This document shows, piece after piece, positions 1 through 9,008 of a stretch of DNA of 64,000 bases (position 1 is the stretch's first letter; each line of letters opens with the position of its first letter). The notes beneath the pieces are model-generated. The model did no database searches. It saw only the letters and a list, made by a program, of their open reading frames with translations, and was not told the origin of the DNA. This stretch comes from Hyphomonadaceae bacterium BL14 (GTDB taxonomy: Bacteria > Pseudomonadota > Alphaproteobacteria > Caulobacterales > Maricaulaceae): the NCBI GenBank assembly GCA_027627705.1, contig CP091242.1:941765-1005764 (forward strand), read 5' to 3'. Made by a program: the position numbers and the translations under genes.

Positions 1-1
1 G

Positions 2-178
2 GAGCGCTCGCGCGAGGGCGACGGCCTGCCGCTGATCTTCCTGCTCAAGACCCTGATTCCGGTCTTCGCCGTGCTGATGATCGTGCAGGGCGCGTCCATG
101 GCCGCGCGTGCCGCGCTGACACTGGCCGGACGCACGGCACCTGCACCGCCCGGCGACCTGGCCGGACAGGAGCTCTAG
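2..178 (+). CDS. TRAP transporter small permease, C-terminal fragment (partial at window start)
   Basis: The reading frame is open from the window edge to the TAG at 176-178 and gives 58 residues. They contain one hydrophobic segment (LLKTLIPVFAVLMIVQG) and a short polar tail, as in the last membrane helix of DctQ-type subunits. The gene stops three bases before the large permease start at 182, which is the usual small-then-large permease order of TRAP operons. The small subunit joins the large permease in the inner membrane, where the pair takes substrate from a periplasmic binding protein using the sodium gradient. The assignment rests mainly on this position; the rest of the gene and any binding protein gene lie outside the window. 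Confidence 0.7.
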   Translation, partial: ERSREGDGLPLIFLLKTLIPVFAVLMIVQGASMAARAALTLAGRTAPAPPGDLAGQEL

Positions 179-181
179 ATC

Positions 182-1759
182 ATGGAACTGGTGATTGATC
201 TCCTGCCATTCGTGATGTTCGCCGCCGCCTTCGCAGCGCTGCTGCGCGGCTATCCGGTAGCGTTCACGCTGGCGGGCGTGGCGATTGTCTTTGCGCTGAT
301 CGGACTGGCGCTGGACCTGTTCGATCCGCTGCATCTGCGCGCCTTCCCGCAGCGCATCTACGGCAACATCATGGAGATGGACAAGGCGATCCTGGTGGCC
401 GTGCCGCTGTTTGTCTTCATGGGCGTGATGCTGGAAAAATCACGCATCGCGGAAGAGCTGCTCGAGGCCATGGGGGCGCTGTTCGGGGCCATGCGCGGAG
501 GCCTCGGGATTTCAGTGGTGATTGTCGGGGCCTTGCTGGCCGCCTCCACCGGCATTGTCGGTGCGACGGTGGTGACCATGGGCCTGTTGTCCCTGCCCAC
601 CATGCTCAAGCGCGGCTATGATCCAGGGCTCGCATCGGGCACCATTGCCGCATCCGGAACCCTGGGCCAGATCATTCCGCCTTCCATCGTGCTGGTCTTG
701 CTGGGTGATCAGCTTTCATCGGCCTATGCCGATGCCCAGCGCCGGCAAGGTGTTTTCTCGCCCGATATCATTTCTGTGGGCGATTTGTTCGCCGGCGCGC
801 TGATCCCCGGCCTGATGCTGGTGGGCGCGTATATTCTCTATCAGGTGTTTGTCGCCATCACCCGGCCCGGCGCCGCGCCAGCTGCACCGCGCTCCGAAGT
901 GAAGGCCGACTGGGGCAAGATCCTGGCCGCCCTCCTGCCCCCGCTTGTGCTGATGATCGCCGTGCTCGGCTCGATCCTGGGCGGACTGGCTACACCCACA
1001 GAAGCGGCCGCCGTCGGCGCGGTCGGCGCGACCTTGCTGGCGGGCTTCCGCAATGCCGGGGGAAGCGCCAACCCGCTGGCGGGGCGCGGCGTTGTCGCGA
1101 TCGGGGCGCTGGCGCTGGCGGTCCTTATCGGATCAGTGCTGGTCATAGATTTGCGGTCGGGCGCTCCGGGCGCAGCGCTCACCGCAGGCTATGCCCTCGC
1201 CGCGATGGCCGCAGCGGGCGGTGCGTTTGCGCTCTGGCGGTTGCACCGCACCGGCGTGCTCGATGCCGTTATGCGCGCGACTGCCCAGATCTCGGCCATG
1301 GTGTTCGTGATCCTGATCGGTGCCAGCCTGTTCGCCCTGGTGTTCCGCGAACTGGGCGGCGACGAAACCGTGCGCGCCGCGCTGGAAGCTGTGCCCGGCG
1401 GGATATACGGCGCACTGGCCGTGGTCATGATCATCATGTTTCTGCTGGGCTTTTTCCTCGATTTCATCGAGATCACCTTTGTGGTGGTGCCCATCGTCGC
1501 GCCGGTGCTCCTGTTCATGGGCGTGGATCCGATCTGGCTCGGCGTATTGATGGCGCTGAATCTGCAGACAAGTTTCCTGACGCCCCCCTTCGGTTTTGCG
1601 CTATTTTACCTGCGCGGCGTGGCGCCGCCGCAGGTCACCACCGCAGCGATCTACCGTGGTGCCATGCCCTTTGTCGGCATCCAGATAGCGGCGATCATCG
1701 CGGTGATCGCCCTGCCCTGGCTGGCGACCGCTTTGCCAAGGATGCTCTATGGTTCATGA
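182..1759 (+). CDS. TRAP transporter large permease subunit (DctM family)
   Basis: This 525-residue, almost wholly hydrophobic protein is the transport channel of a tripartite ATP-independent periplasmic transporter in the inner membrane. It shows DctM features: MEMDKAILVAVPLFVFMGVMLEKS near the N-terminus, a GLxxGTIAASGTLGQIIPPSI-like stretch near residues 155-170 and LQTSFLTPPFGFALFYLRG near the C-terminus. It is longer than the roughly 430-residue C4-dicarboxylate permeases. The extra length is a central hydrophobic insertion around residues 290-360, as in the so-called mannitol/chloroaromatic subgroup. The substrate cannot be told from sequence; carboxylates are typical of the family. The 3' end overlaps the next gene by 11 bases, so the two are probably co-translated. 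Confidence 0.9.
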   Translation: MELVIDLLPFVMFAAAFAALLRGYPVAFTLAGVAIVFALIGLALDLFDPLHLRAFPQRIYGNIMEMDKAILVAVPLFVFMGVMLEKSRIAEELLEAMGALFGAMRGGLGISVVIVGALLAASTGIVGATVVTMGLLSLPTMLKRGYDPGLASGTIAASGTLGQIIPPSIVLVLLGDQLSSAYADAQRRQGVFSPDIISVGDLFAGALIPGLMLVGAYILYQVFVAITRPGAAPAAPRSEVKADWGKILAALLPPLVLMIAVLGSILGGLATPTEAAAVGAVGATLLAGFRNAGGSANPLAGRGVVAIGALALAVLIGSVLVIDLRSGAPGAALTAGYALAAMAAAGGAFALWRLHRTGVLDAVMRATAQISAMVFVILIGASLFALVFRELGGDETVRAALEAVPGGIYGALAVVMIIMFLLGFFLDFIEITFVVVPIVAPVLLFMGVDPIWLGVLMALNLQTSFLTPPFGFALFYLRGVAPPQVTTAAIYRGAMPFVGIQIAAIIAVIALPWLATALPRMLYGS

Positions 1760-2864
1760 CGCGCGCCGGCTGCAGCTTCAACGGGTCTTCATTGTCGCGC
1801 TCGCGCTGGGCCTGACCGCCGTTTTCCTGTGGATGATCCGAGATTATCTCGGCGCGCTGTTTCTGGCCGCCGTGATGGCCATTTTCCTGATGCCGGTTCA
1901 GCGCAGGCTTTCATCACTGCTGGGCGGGCGGCCCAAGATCACCGCGTCCCTGCTTCTGGTTCTGGCCGTGTTTCTGATCCTCCTGCCCCTGCTGGCAGTC
2001 CTTGCCGTGGTCGCCCAGCAAGCCGTGGAGGTGGGCCAGACCGTGCTGCCCTGGCTGCAGGGCGAGATCCGCAATTTCCGCGAAGAAGGCCTGGCCGGTC
2101 TGCCCGACTGGGTGCCGTTCAAGGACGCCCTCGCCCCCTATCAGGGCGAAATGGCCCGCCGGCTCAATGAGCTGGCCTCCGGTCTGGGCGGCGCGATGAT
2201 CAATGGCCTGACCCGCGCTACGGGCGGCGCGCTGGGTTTTGCGCTGGGCGCCATCGTCTTCCTGTTCGCCCTGTTCTACCTGCTCACGTCCGGCGAAAGC
2301 TCGCTCAAGGGCGCCATGAACCTCCTGCCCATGCGCGACACCGACCGTGAATTGCTGGCTGAACGCACCCTGTCGACGATCCGCGCGACCGTGAAAGGGA
2401 CCTTCATCATCGCCCTTATCCAGGGTTCGCTCACCGGCGGTGCCATGGCCATTGCGGGCGTGCCGGGCTCGGTGTTCTGGGGCGCGGTTGCGGGCCTCAT
2501 TTCAATCATCCCGGCCGTGGGCACGCCACTGGTGTGGGGCCCGGCAGTCATCTGGCTGTTCGCCACGGGCTCGCCCATTGCGGCGGTCGTGCTGGCGATA
2601 TTCGGCTTCGTCGTCATCATGCATGTCGACAACGTGCTGCGCCCGATGCTGGTGGGCAAGGACGCCAAAATGAGCGATCTGATGGTGCTGCTCTCCACCC
2701 TGGGCGGCCTGACCCTGTTCGGCTTTATCGGCCTGGTGATCGGCCCGGTCGTCGCCGCCCTGTTCACCTCGGTCTGGTTCATCTATGCGCGCACGTACGA
2801 GCAGCTGCTCAATGAGGATGATGCGCCTCAGACCCCGGCCCGGACCGACGATCCGCCGGCATAG
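1749..2864 (+). CDS. AI-2E family transporter (PerM/UPF0118 family permease)
   Basis: This 371-residue membrane protein has two helices at the N-terminus (about residues 12-65), a soluble stretch (about 95-150) and a hydrophobic C-terminal half with an IPAVGTPLVWGPAVIW-like segment. These match the AI-2E/PerM superfamily. Members have been linked to export of autoinducer-2, Na+/H+ exchange or indole export, so the name does not fix the substrate. The start ATG lies inside the 3' end of the TRAP permease gene, suggesting translational coupling. The 3' end runs 37 bases into the convergent HtpX-like gene. The last 15 residues are polar and of low complexity. Confidence 0.85.
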   Translation: MVHDARRLQLQRVFIVALALGLTAVFLWMIRDYLGALFLAAVMAIFLMPVQRRLSSLLGGRPKITASLLLVLAVFLILLPLLAVLAVVAQQAVEVGQTVLPWLQGEIRNFREEGLAGLPDWVPFKDALAPYQGEMARRLNELASGLGGAMINGLTRATGGALGFALGAIVFLFALFYLLTSGESSLKGAMNLLPMRDTDRELLAERTLSTIRATVKGTFIIALIQGSLTGGAMAIAGVPGSVFWGAVAGLISIIPAVGTPLVWGPAVIWLFATGSPIAAVVLAIFGFVVIMHVDNVLRPMLVGKDAKMSDLMVLLSTLGGLTLFGFIGLVIGPVVAALFTSVWFIYARTYEQLLNEDDAPQTPARTDDPPA

Positions 2865-3808
2865 GCTTCCAGCGCCGCAATCCGCTTGGGGATCGGCGGA
2901 TGGGTCGTGAACAGGCCGGCAAAGGACGCCGTGTCATTGTCGAGGAACATCTGGCGCACCTCTTCGGGTGCCTCCTCAATCGCCGATCGCCCGGAAATCT
3001 TGCGCAGCGCCCCGATCATGGCGTCGGGATTGCGCGTCAGCTCCACCGCGCCGGCATCAGCCATGTATTCGCGTTTGCGCGACATGGCGAAGCGGATCAG
3101 GAGCGCCAGCACATAGCTCAGCGCCACAATGGCCAGCGCCACGAGGATCAGGACGCCCGCATTGCCGCCCCCGCCCCGGCGTGCCCCGCCCGCACGCACC
3201 ATGGAGCCACGCAGCATGCCGCGCGCAAACAGCTGGCCGACGAAGGAAATGATCCCCACGAAGATCACCGAGATCACCAGCAGGCGCACATCGCGGTTGC
3301 GAATATGCGTCAGCTCATGGGCCAGCACCGCTTCGAGCTCGTCATCCTCAAGGCTGTCCATCAGCCCGCGCGTCACGGTCACCGCCGCCTGGCGCTCGCT
3401 GAGGCCGGTGGCGTAGGCGTTAAGCGCCGGCGTCTCGATAATGCGCAAGGCCGGCATGGTCAGCCCGCGCGAGATACACAGATTTTCCAGGAGGTTATAG
3501 AGCTTGGGCTCATCGGCCCGGCGCACGGTCCGCGCACCGGTGGCCGCATCGATCATCTTCTGGTAGCCGAGCCAGGCAATGATGAACCAGATCCCGGCCG
3601 CCACCAGCACGAAGGGGATGGCCGACAGCGTCCAGTCCAGCGCCAGCGCGAATTCCTGCTGGCCCGGCGCGTCCACCGAGTACGCGATAAAGAACAGCGT
3701 TCCGGCATAGGTCAGCGCCAGCAATAACAGCGGGAACCCTGCCATCAGGACGATGGATTTCAGGTTGTTGTTCCAGATATGCGTGCGCAGACCCGCCGCA
3801 GCGATCAT
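2828..3808 (-). CDS. HtpX-like M48 family zinc metalloprotease
   Basis: This 326-residue membrane-bound zinc endopeptidase has the HELTH motif at residues 154-158, with two zinc histidines and the catalytic glutamate. The EYMADAGAVEL segment downstream supplies the third zinc ligand. Two hydrophobic segments (about 18-45 and 60-80) precede the catalytic domain and two follow it (about 180-200 and 220-240), as in HtpX/Ste24-type enzymes. The family degrades or clips damaged membrane proteins. The gene directly follows lemA, a very common LemA-protease pairing across bacteria. Its last 37 bases overlap the end of the convergent permease gene. The symbol is left blank because the M48B family contains several paralogues. 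Confidence 0.88.
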   Translation of the reverse strand: MIAAAGLRTHIWNNNLKSIVLMAGFPLLLLALTYAGTLFFIAYSVDAPGQQEFALALDWTLSAIPFVLVAAGIWFIIAWLGYQKMIDAATGARTVRRADEPKLYNLLENLCISRGLTMPALRIIETPALNAYATGLSERQAAVTVTRGLMDSLEDDELEAVLAHELTHIRNRDVRLLVISVIFVGIISFVGQLFARGMLRGSMVRAGGARRGGGGNAGVLILVALAIVALSYVLALLIRFAMSRKREYMADAGAVELTRNPDAMIGALRKISGRSAIEEAPEEVRQMFLDNDTASFAGLFTTHPPIPKRIAALEAYAGGSSVRAGV

Positions 3809-3844
3809 AGGCGGCTCCTCCGGAGCGTGTCAGGGACCCCCAGA

Positions 3845-4393
3845 CTAGAAAGACACAGACGGCGTCGCGCGCTCGGTCCCGCCGATCTCGAAGAATTCCT
3901 TCTCCGTGAAGCCGAACATGCCCGCCAGCACGACCGCCGGGAATTGCTCGATGGCCGTGTTGTATTCCGACACGGCGTTGTTGAAGAAGCGGCGCGCGGC
4001 GGCGATCTTGTTTTCCAGATCGGCCAGCTCGTTCTGGAGCTTGAGGAAGTTCTGGTTCGCCTTCAGGTCCGGATAGGCTTCCGACAGGGCGAACAGCTGG
4101 CGCAGCGCGCCCGACAGCATGTTTTCCGCCTGGGCCAGATCCTTGACCGAGCTCGCGTCCACCGCCTGCTGGCGGGCTTTGACCACGTTTTCCAGCGTCT
4201 GGCTTTCGTGGGCGGCGTAGCCTTTCACCGTCTCCACCAGATTGGGAACCAGATCGTGGCGCTGCTTGAGCTGGACGTCTATATCGCCCCAGGCCTGACG
4301 CGTCGTCTGACGCAGCGCGACCAGGCGGTTGTAGATCAGGACGATGACCAGGCCGATCACCACGATGATGGCCAAAAACACCATGAATTCCAT
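3845..4393 (-). CDS. lemA: LemA family protein
   Basis: This 182-residue protein has one N-terminal transmembrane helix (about residues 3-21) followed by long helices. Family signatures are YNRLVALRQTTRQAWGDIDVQLKQRHDLVPNLVETVKGYA and, near the C-terminus, FNNAVSEYNTAIEQFPAVVLAG. LemA proteins have an extracytoplasmic N-terminus and a cytosolic helical bundle. Their molecular role is unsettled, but they are repeatedly found beside HtpX-type proteases or TPM-domain proteins. Here the M48 protease gene starts 36 bases downstream, so the two are likely one transcription unit. The length is typical. Confidence 0.93.
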   Translation of the reverse strand: MEFMVFLAIIVVIGLVIVLIYNRLVALRQTTRQAWGDIDVQLKQRHDLVPNLVETVKGYAAHESQTLENVVKARQQAVDASSVKDLAQAENMLSGALRQLFALSEAYPDLKANQNFLKLQNELADLENKIAAARRFFNNAVSEYNTAIEQFPAVVLAGMFGFTEKEFFEIGGTERATPSVSF

Positions 4394-4511
4394 GTCGCAC
4401 TCCTCAAGCCCGGCGCGAGTCTGCGCCTCTTGCCTTATGGTTTAACGCGCAGGCGCGCCGACGCCAACTGACAACGCAGACAGGGTCAATGCCCCGTCGA
4501 GCACCCCGTGC

Positions 4512-6755
4512 CTACCGCCCGTCAAACCTCTTGGAAGAAAAGCCCTTGGGCGCCAGCTTGCCAGCCTGGGCGCGCCGCCCCTCGAAGAGACGCCAGTCCT
4601 CGACCAGATGCCTGCGGCCCGCCGGATCAATGCGCAGCAGACCTTCTTGGCTGGCGAACACTGCAATGTCGGCGAGCCCGGCCTGCTTGGAGCCGCCGAT
4701 CAGGCGCACGCCCTTGCCGCGCACCATCTCGGGCATGTCGTCGAGCGGGAAGACCAGGAGCTTGCGGTTCTCGCCCAGCACGGCCACCCGGTCGCCGGCG
4801 ACCGGCACAGCGGCCATGGCGCGTGCGCCGGCCCCCAGTGTCAGCACCTGACGGCCTGCCCGCTTGGAAGCAGGCAATTCCTTTTCTTCAACCACGAAGC
4901 CATGGCCCGATGTGGAGGCAAGCAGCAGCTTGCGCGCCGGGTCATGGCGCAGCAGCGTCACCGGGTCGGCATCGTCGGCGGCATCCACCATCAGGCGCAC
5001 CGGCTCGCCAAAGCCGCGCCCGCCAGGCAATTTCGCTGCATCCAGCGTGAACCAACGCCCGTCTGTGGTGAACAGGAGCAGCTTGTCGGTGGTCTCGGCC
5101 TTGACCGCGAACAGGGTCTCGTCCCCGTCCTTGTGCTTCAGCGTCGACAGATCATCCACATGGCCCTTCAGGGCGCGAATCCAGCCCATGCGCGACAGGA
5201 TGACCGTGATCGGCTCGCGCGCGATCAGCGCTTCATCCACCGCGTCGGACAGATCGGCGGACGGCGCGTCGGCGAAATCGGTGCGGCGCTTGCCCAGAGG
5301 CGTGGCGGGGCCGAAGCGCTTCTTCACCTCGGCAATCTCGCTATCCACGGCTCTCCACTGCACCGCCTCGTCAGCGATCAGCTCCTGCAGCGCCGACCGC
5401 TCCCCGCCCAGCGTGTCCGCCTCGGCGCGCAGCGTCATCTCTTCCAGCTTGCGCAGAGAGCGCAGGCGCATGTTCAGGATCGCCTCGGCCTGACGCTCGG
5501 TCAGGCTGAACGCCGCCATCAGGACGGGTCGCGGCTCGTCCTCCTCACGGATGATGCGGATCACCTCATCGAGATTGAGGAAGGCGATGATGTAGCCGGC
5601 GAGAACCGCCAGCCGGTCCTCCACCTTTTCCAGCCGGGCGCGGGCGCGGCGCACCACCACCACCTGGCGGTGGTCGAGCCAGATGCGCAGCGCCTCTTTC
5701 AGTCCCACCACGCGCGGCGCGCCTGTGGCGTCCAGCACATTCATGTTCATGGCAAAGCGCACTTCCAGATCGGTGACCCGGAACAGCGATTCCATCAGCA
5801 GGGCCGGATCGACGGCGCGGCTTTTGGGCTCGAACACCACGCGGATATCTTCCGCGCTCTCATCCATCACATCGGCCAGAAGCGGCAGCTTCTTGAGCTC
5901 CATCAGCGATGCAATACGTTCAATCAGGCGCGATTTCTGGACCAGATAGGGAATTTCGGTGACGATCACGCGCCATTGGCCGCGCGCCGCCTCCTCAACC
6001 TCCCAGCGCGCGCGCAGGCGGAAACCGCCGCGCCCGGTCTCATAGGCCTCCAGCATGGAGCCGGCCGGCTCGACGCACACCCCGCCGGTGGGGAAGTCGG
6101 GACCCTTGACGTAGTTCATCAAGGTCTCGGTGGCGGCGTTGGGGGTCTTGATCAGATGGCGCGCCGCATCGCACAGCTCGGCGGCGTTATGGGGCGGGAT
6201 ATTGGTGGCCATGCCCACCGCAATGCCCGCCGATCCGTTGGCCAAGAGGTTCGGGAAGGCCGCCGGCAGCACCAGCGGCTCCTCATCCTCGCCGTCATAC
6301 GTGGTGCGAAAATCGACCGTGCCGGCGTCATAATCCTGCAAGATCAGGCGGGCGGCTTCGGTCAGGCGCGCTTCGGTATAGCGCATGGCCGCCGCGCCAT
6401 CGCCGTCCACATTGCCGAAATTGCCCTGGCCCTCGACCAGCGGATAGCGGCTGGCGAAATCCTGGGCCAGGCGCACCAGCGCCTCATACACCGCCTGGTC
6501 GCCATGGGGGTGGAAGCGGCCGATCACATCACCCACCACGCGCGCGCATTTCTTGAAGGCCGAATCCGGGTCCAGCTTCAAAAGCCGCATGGCGTATAGC
6601 AGGCGCCGGTGGACCGGTTTCAGCCCGTCGCGCGCATCGGGCAGGGCCCGCTGGGTGATGGTGGACAGCGCATAGGCGAGATAGCGCGAGGACAATGCGT
6701 CCTCAAAGCTCTCTTCGAAAATCCGCCCGCCGTCTCCGGGAAACTGCTCGCCCAT
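4512..6755 (-). CDS. parC: DNA topoisomerase IV subunit A
   Basis: This 747-residue DNA-cleaving subunit of topoisomerase IV unlinks replicated chromosomes together with ParE, encoded at 30.4-32.5 kb. The N-terminal winged-helix/tower region holds [18 protein letters not shown] (residues 81-98) and the catalytic tyrosine in [11 protein letters not shown] (Tyr126). A coiled-coil tower with the C-gate follows, then a shorter beta-pinwheel from about residue 510. The short C-terminal domain and the absence of a GyrA box favour ParC over GyrA. Gln87 occupies the place of Ser80 of E. coli ParC in the quinolone-binding helix. The gene lies 86 bases downstream of comEC on the same strand. Confidence 0.95.
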   Translation of the reverse strand: MGEQFPGDGGRIFEESFEDALSSRYLAYALSTITQRALPDARDGLKPVHRRLLYAMRLLKLDPDSAFKKCARVVGDVIGRFHPHGDQAVYEALVRLAQDFASRYPLVEGQGNFGNVDGDGAAAMRYTEARLTEAARLILQDYDAGTVDFRTTYDGEDEEPLVLPAAFPNLLANGSAGIAVGMATNIPPHNAAELCDAARHLIKTPNAATETLMNYVKGPDFPTGGVCVEPAGSMLEAYETGRGGFRLRARWEVEEAARGQWRVIVTEIPYLVQKSRLIERIASLMELKKLPLLADVMDESAEDIRVVFEPKSRAVDPALLMESLFRVTDLEVRFAMNMNVLDATGAPRVVGLKEALRIWLDHRQVVVVRRARARLEKVEDRLAVLAGYIIAFLNLDEVIRIIREEDEPRPVLMAAFSLTERQAEAILNMRLRSLRKLEEMTLRAEADTLGGERSALQELIADEAVQWRAVDSEIAEVKKRFGPATPLGKRRTDFADAPSADLSDAVDEALIAREPITVILSRMGWIRALKGHVDDLSTLKHKDGDETLFAVKAETTDKLLLFTTDGRWFTLDAAKLPGGRGFGEPVRLMVDAADDADPVTLLRHDPARKLLLASTSGHGFVVEEKELPASKRAGRQVLTLGAGARAMAAVPVAGDRVAVLGENRKLLVFPLDDMPEMVRGKGVRLIGGSKQAGLADIAVFASQEGLLRIDPAGRRHLVEDWRLFEGRRAQAGKLAPKGFSSKRFDGR

Positions 6756-6841
6756 ATCGTCCTCGCGATTCGATCAGGCTCGACTATACGCGGTGATGCG
6801 CGTGAGCGAGGGGTGCGCGGCGCAGCCCGTTCAACACCTCA

Positions 6842-8986
6842 TCACGTCTCCCACGGCCGCCCCCGCCGCGCGTCGTTGGCGGTGCGCAGGCGGATGACGC
6901 GGCCGTCGCGGATCCACACTTCGGCCCCACCCAGTTCGTCGCGCGCGCGATCATCCAGCAGGATGGCGGCGCAGCGCCTTTTGCGCCAGGCGCTGGCACG
7001 GCCGTCAAACAGGATCAGGTCAGCGCGCTCGCAATCCTCCACCAGCGCTTCCGGGTTGCCTGTCACGGCCACCAGTACGCCTTCCACCGTGCGGCCCGCA
7101 CAGCCCAGCCCGTCACAGGCGAGGCCGGCGCGCGCCACCGGGGCCCCGCCCTCCCCGGCCCGCTGCAGCAGGGCCGTGGCGGCAAAGCGCGCGCGGCGGG
7201 TATGGGTCGTCTGAAACCCGCCGCCGTCTTCAAAACGGGCCAGCACCACGCCGCCGTCAGCGATCATCAGATCAGGCGGGCTTTGCGCGCTCCACAGGGC
7301 CAGCGCCAGAAGCGTCACGGCCCCACCTGTCAGACGCGCCAGCCCTAGGCCGATGGTCAGCAGCGCAAATCCGGCCGCATACAGCGCCACAACCCGCCCG
7401 TCAGCGGCTGTCACCTGCACCGCCGCGCCGTCCAGCCGCGCCGTCCAGTGGGCTATGGCGAGCACGATGCGCAGACCCTGGTCCATGGCGAACAGGAACA
7501 CACTCTCCAGCCCGAAGGGCGCAGCGGCCAGCGCCATCACGCCCGCCGGCATCACCCAGAAGGTGAAGACCGGCATGGCCAGCAGGTTAGCGACCATGCC
7601 GTACGCGGCCATGCGCTGGAAATGAAAGGCGGCGAAGGCACCAGTGGCCGCGCCCGCCACCAGCGATGTGACGGCGAGACCGGCAAAGCTGCCCATGGCG
7701 CGCCCGATCAAGCCGGGGCGGCCTTCTGGCGGGGGCCGCACCCGCATCCACGCCTCATACACCGCGATCAGCGCCGCCACGGCGGCAAAGCTCATCTGAA
7801 AGCCGGCATGAATCACGCTTTCGGGTGCGATCAGCAGCACGGCCAGCGCCGCCAGCGCCAGCGAGCGCAGGGAGAAGGCCCGCCGGTCGATCAGCACGCC
7901 GATGAGCACCACGCAGGCCATGATCCAGGCGCGCTGGGTCGACACGGCCGCGCCAGACAGGATGAGATAGGCGGTGGCCGCCAGGATCGCGATCAGGGCG
8001 GCGGGCTTTCGCGGATCATGGGCGCGCGCCAGCGGCTCGATACTCGCCAGCATGAACCGCACCGCGAAGAACACACCGCCTGCGAACAGCGCCATGTGCA
8101 GGCCGGAAATTGCCAGAATATGCCCCAGGCCCGACAGGCGCAGCGCTTCGGCGTCCTCTTCGCTGACCCCCGCACGCTCGCCGGTCAGCAGGGCGGCGGC
8201 CACAGCACCGGTTTGCGCGCCTGCCACCGCCTCGACCCTCTGGGCCAGCCGCCATCGCAGCCCCGCCAGCCATCGACCGAACCCGCCGCTCTCCACCGCA
8301 GCGGGCTCAAGCGCCACAATCGCGTAGCCCGTCAGCGCCACAGAATCGAACCACGCCGCACGCCCGCCATCATATCCGCCCGGCGCGGCCGGTCCGGACG
8401 GACGGCTGAGCACCGCGCGCAGGCGCACCCCGTCCCCCGGCGCGAAATCAGCAAGGCCTGCCCGCACCCTTATGCGCCGGGGCGGCTCGTCGGTGCCCTC
8501 CATGGCGGTGACCCGGATGCGCAGGCGCGGCCGCGAGCCGCCACGCTCCACCGCCTCGATCCAGCCCTCCACGGCGACGGCGCGCCCTGATGTTTCCAGC
8601 GGCGGGGGCGCGGTGCGCTCGGTGCGCATCTGGGCGTGGCCAAGCCCGAATACGAACACGGCGGTGAGAATGAGGACGTAGAGAACCACGGCACGGCTGC
8701 GCGCCAGCACTCCGCCCACCAGCAAAACGAGCGCGAGCGCCATCAGGGCACGCGCGGCCCAGGCCGGCGGTTCTTCGGGCAGCGCAAAATACGCCGCGGC
8801 ACCTGCCGCTAAGGCGCAGGGCAGCCACAGGATCAGACGTGACGGATCCGGCGCGCTGAAGCCCGCAGGGGCGCCCAGCACGGCTACAGCGCTGCGCTCC
8901 CAGAAGCCAGGCGCGCGCCGGAAGGGATCAAAAACCGCATCCACACGGGAAAGTTTTGCGCCTGTGACGCGCCACGCGCAAGGCAT
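6842..8986 (-). CDS. comEC: ComEC/Rec2 family DNA-uptake channel protein
   Basis: This 714-residue polytopic protein is related to the inner-membrane channel that carries single-stranded DNA into the cytoplasm during natural transformation. A short hydrophobic N-terminus (about 50-115) precedes an OB-like periplasmic DUF4131 region (about 125-220). The Competence domain follows with GLGHILAISGLHMALFAGGV and many helices. The last 130 residues are soluble but lack the HxHxDH motif of the metallo-beta-lactamase domain seen in Bacillus ComEC; shortened forms are common in alphaproteobacteria. It starts 22 bases after the aminotransferase gene on the same strand. No other competence gene is nearby, so active transformation is not shown. 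Confidence 0.88.
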   Translation of the reverse strand: MPCAWRVTGAKLSRVDAVFDPFRRAPGFWERSAVAVLGAPAGFSAPDPSRLILWLPCALAAGAAAYFALPEEPPAWAARALMALALVLLVGGVLARSRAVVLYVLILTAVFVFGLGHAQMRTERTAPPPLETSGRAVAVEGWIEAVERGGSRPRLRIRVTAMEGTDEPPRRIRVRAGLADFAPGDGVRLRAVLSRPSGPAAPGGYDGGRAAWFDSVALTGYAIVALEPAAVESGGFGRWLAGLRWRLAQRVEAVAGAQTGAVAAALLTGERAGVSEEDAEALRLSGLGHILAISGLHMALFAGGVFFAVRFMLASIEPLARAHDPRKPAALIAILAATAYLILSGAAVSTQRAWIMACVVLIGVLIDRRAFSLRSLALAALAVLLIAPESVIHAGFQMSFAAVAALIAVYEAWMRVRPPPEGRPGLIGRAMGSFAGLAVTSLVAGAATGAFAAFHFQRMAAYGMVANLLAMPVFTFWVMPAGVMALAAAPFGLESVFLFAMDQGLRIVLAIAHWTARLDGAAVQVTAADGRVVALYAAGFALLTIGLGLARLTGGAVTLLALALWSAQSPPDLMIADGGVVLARFEDGGGFQTTHTRRARFAATALLQRAGEGGAPVARAGLACDGLGCAGRTVEGVLVAVTGNPEALVEDCERADLILFDGRASAWRKRRCAAILLDDRARDELGGAEVWIRDGRVIRLRTANDARRGRPWET

Positions 8987-9008
8987 GTTCGCGCGGCGCG
9001 CGAACCGG

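Noticed and set aside
4608..6599. 663-codon open frame on the plus strand, antisense to parC
   Set aside because: Composition (Ala, Arg, His, Gln rich) is that of a mirror of a GC-rich gene, with no recognisable domain, and parC on the other strand is certain.
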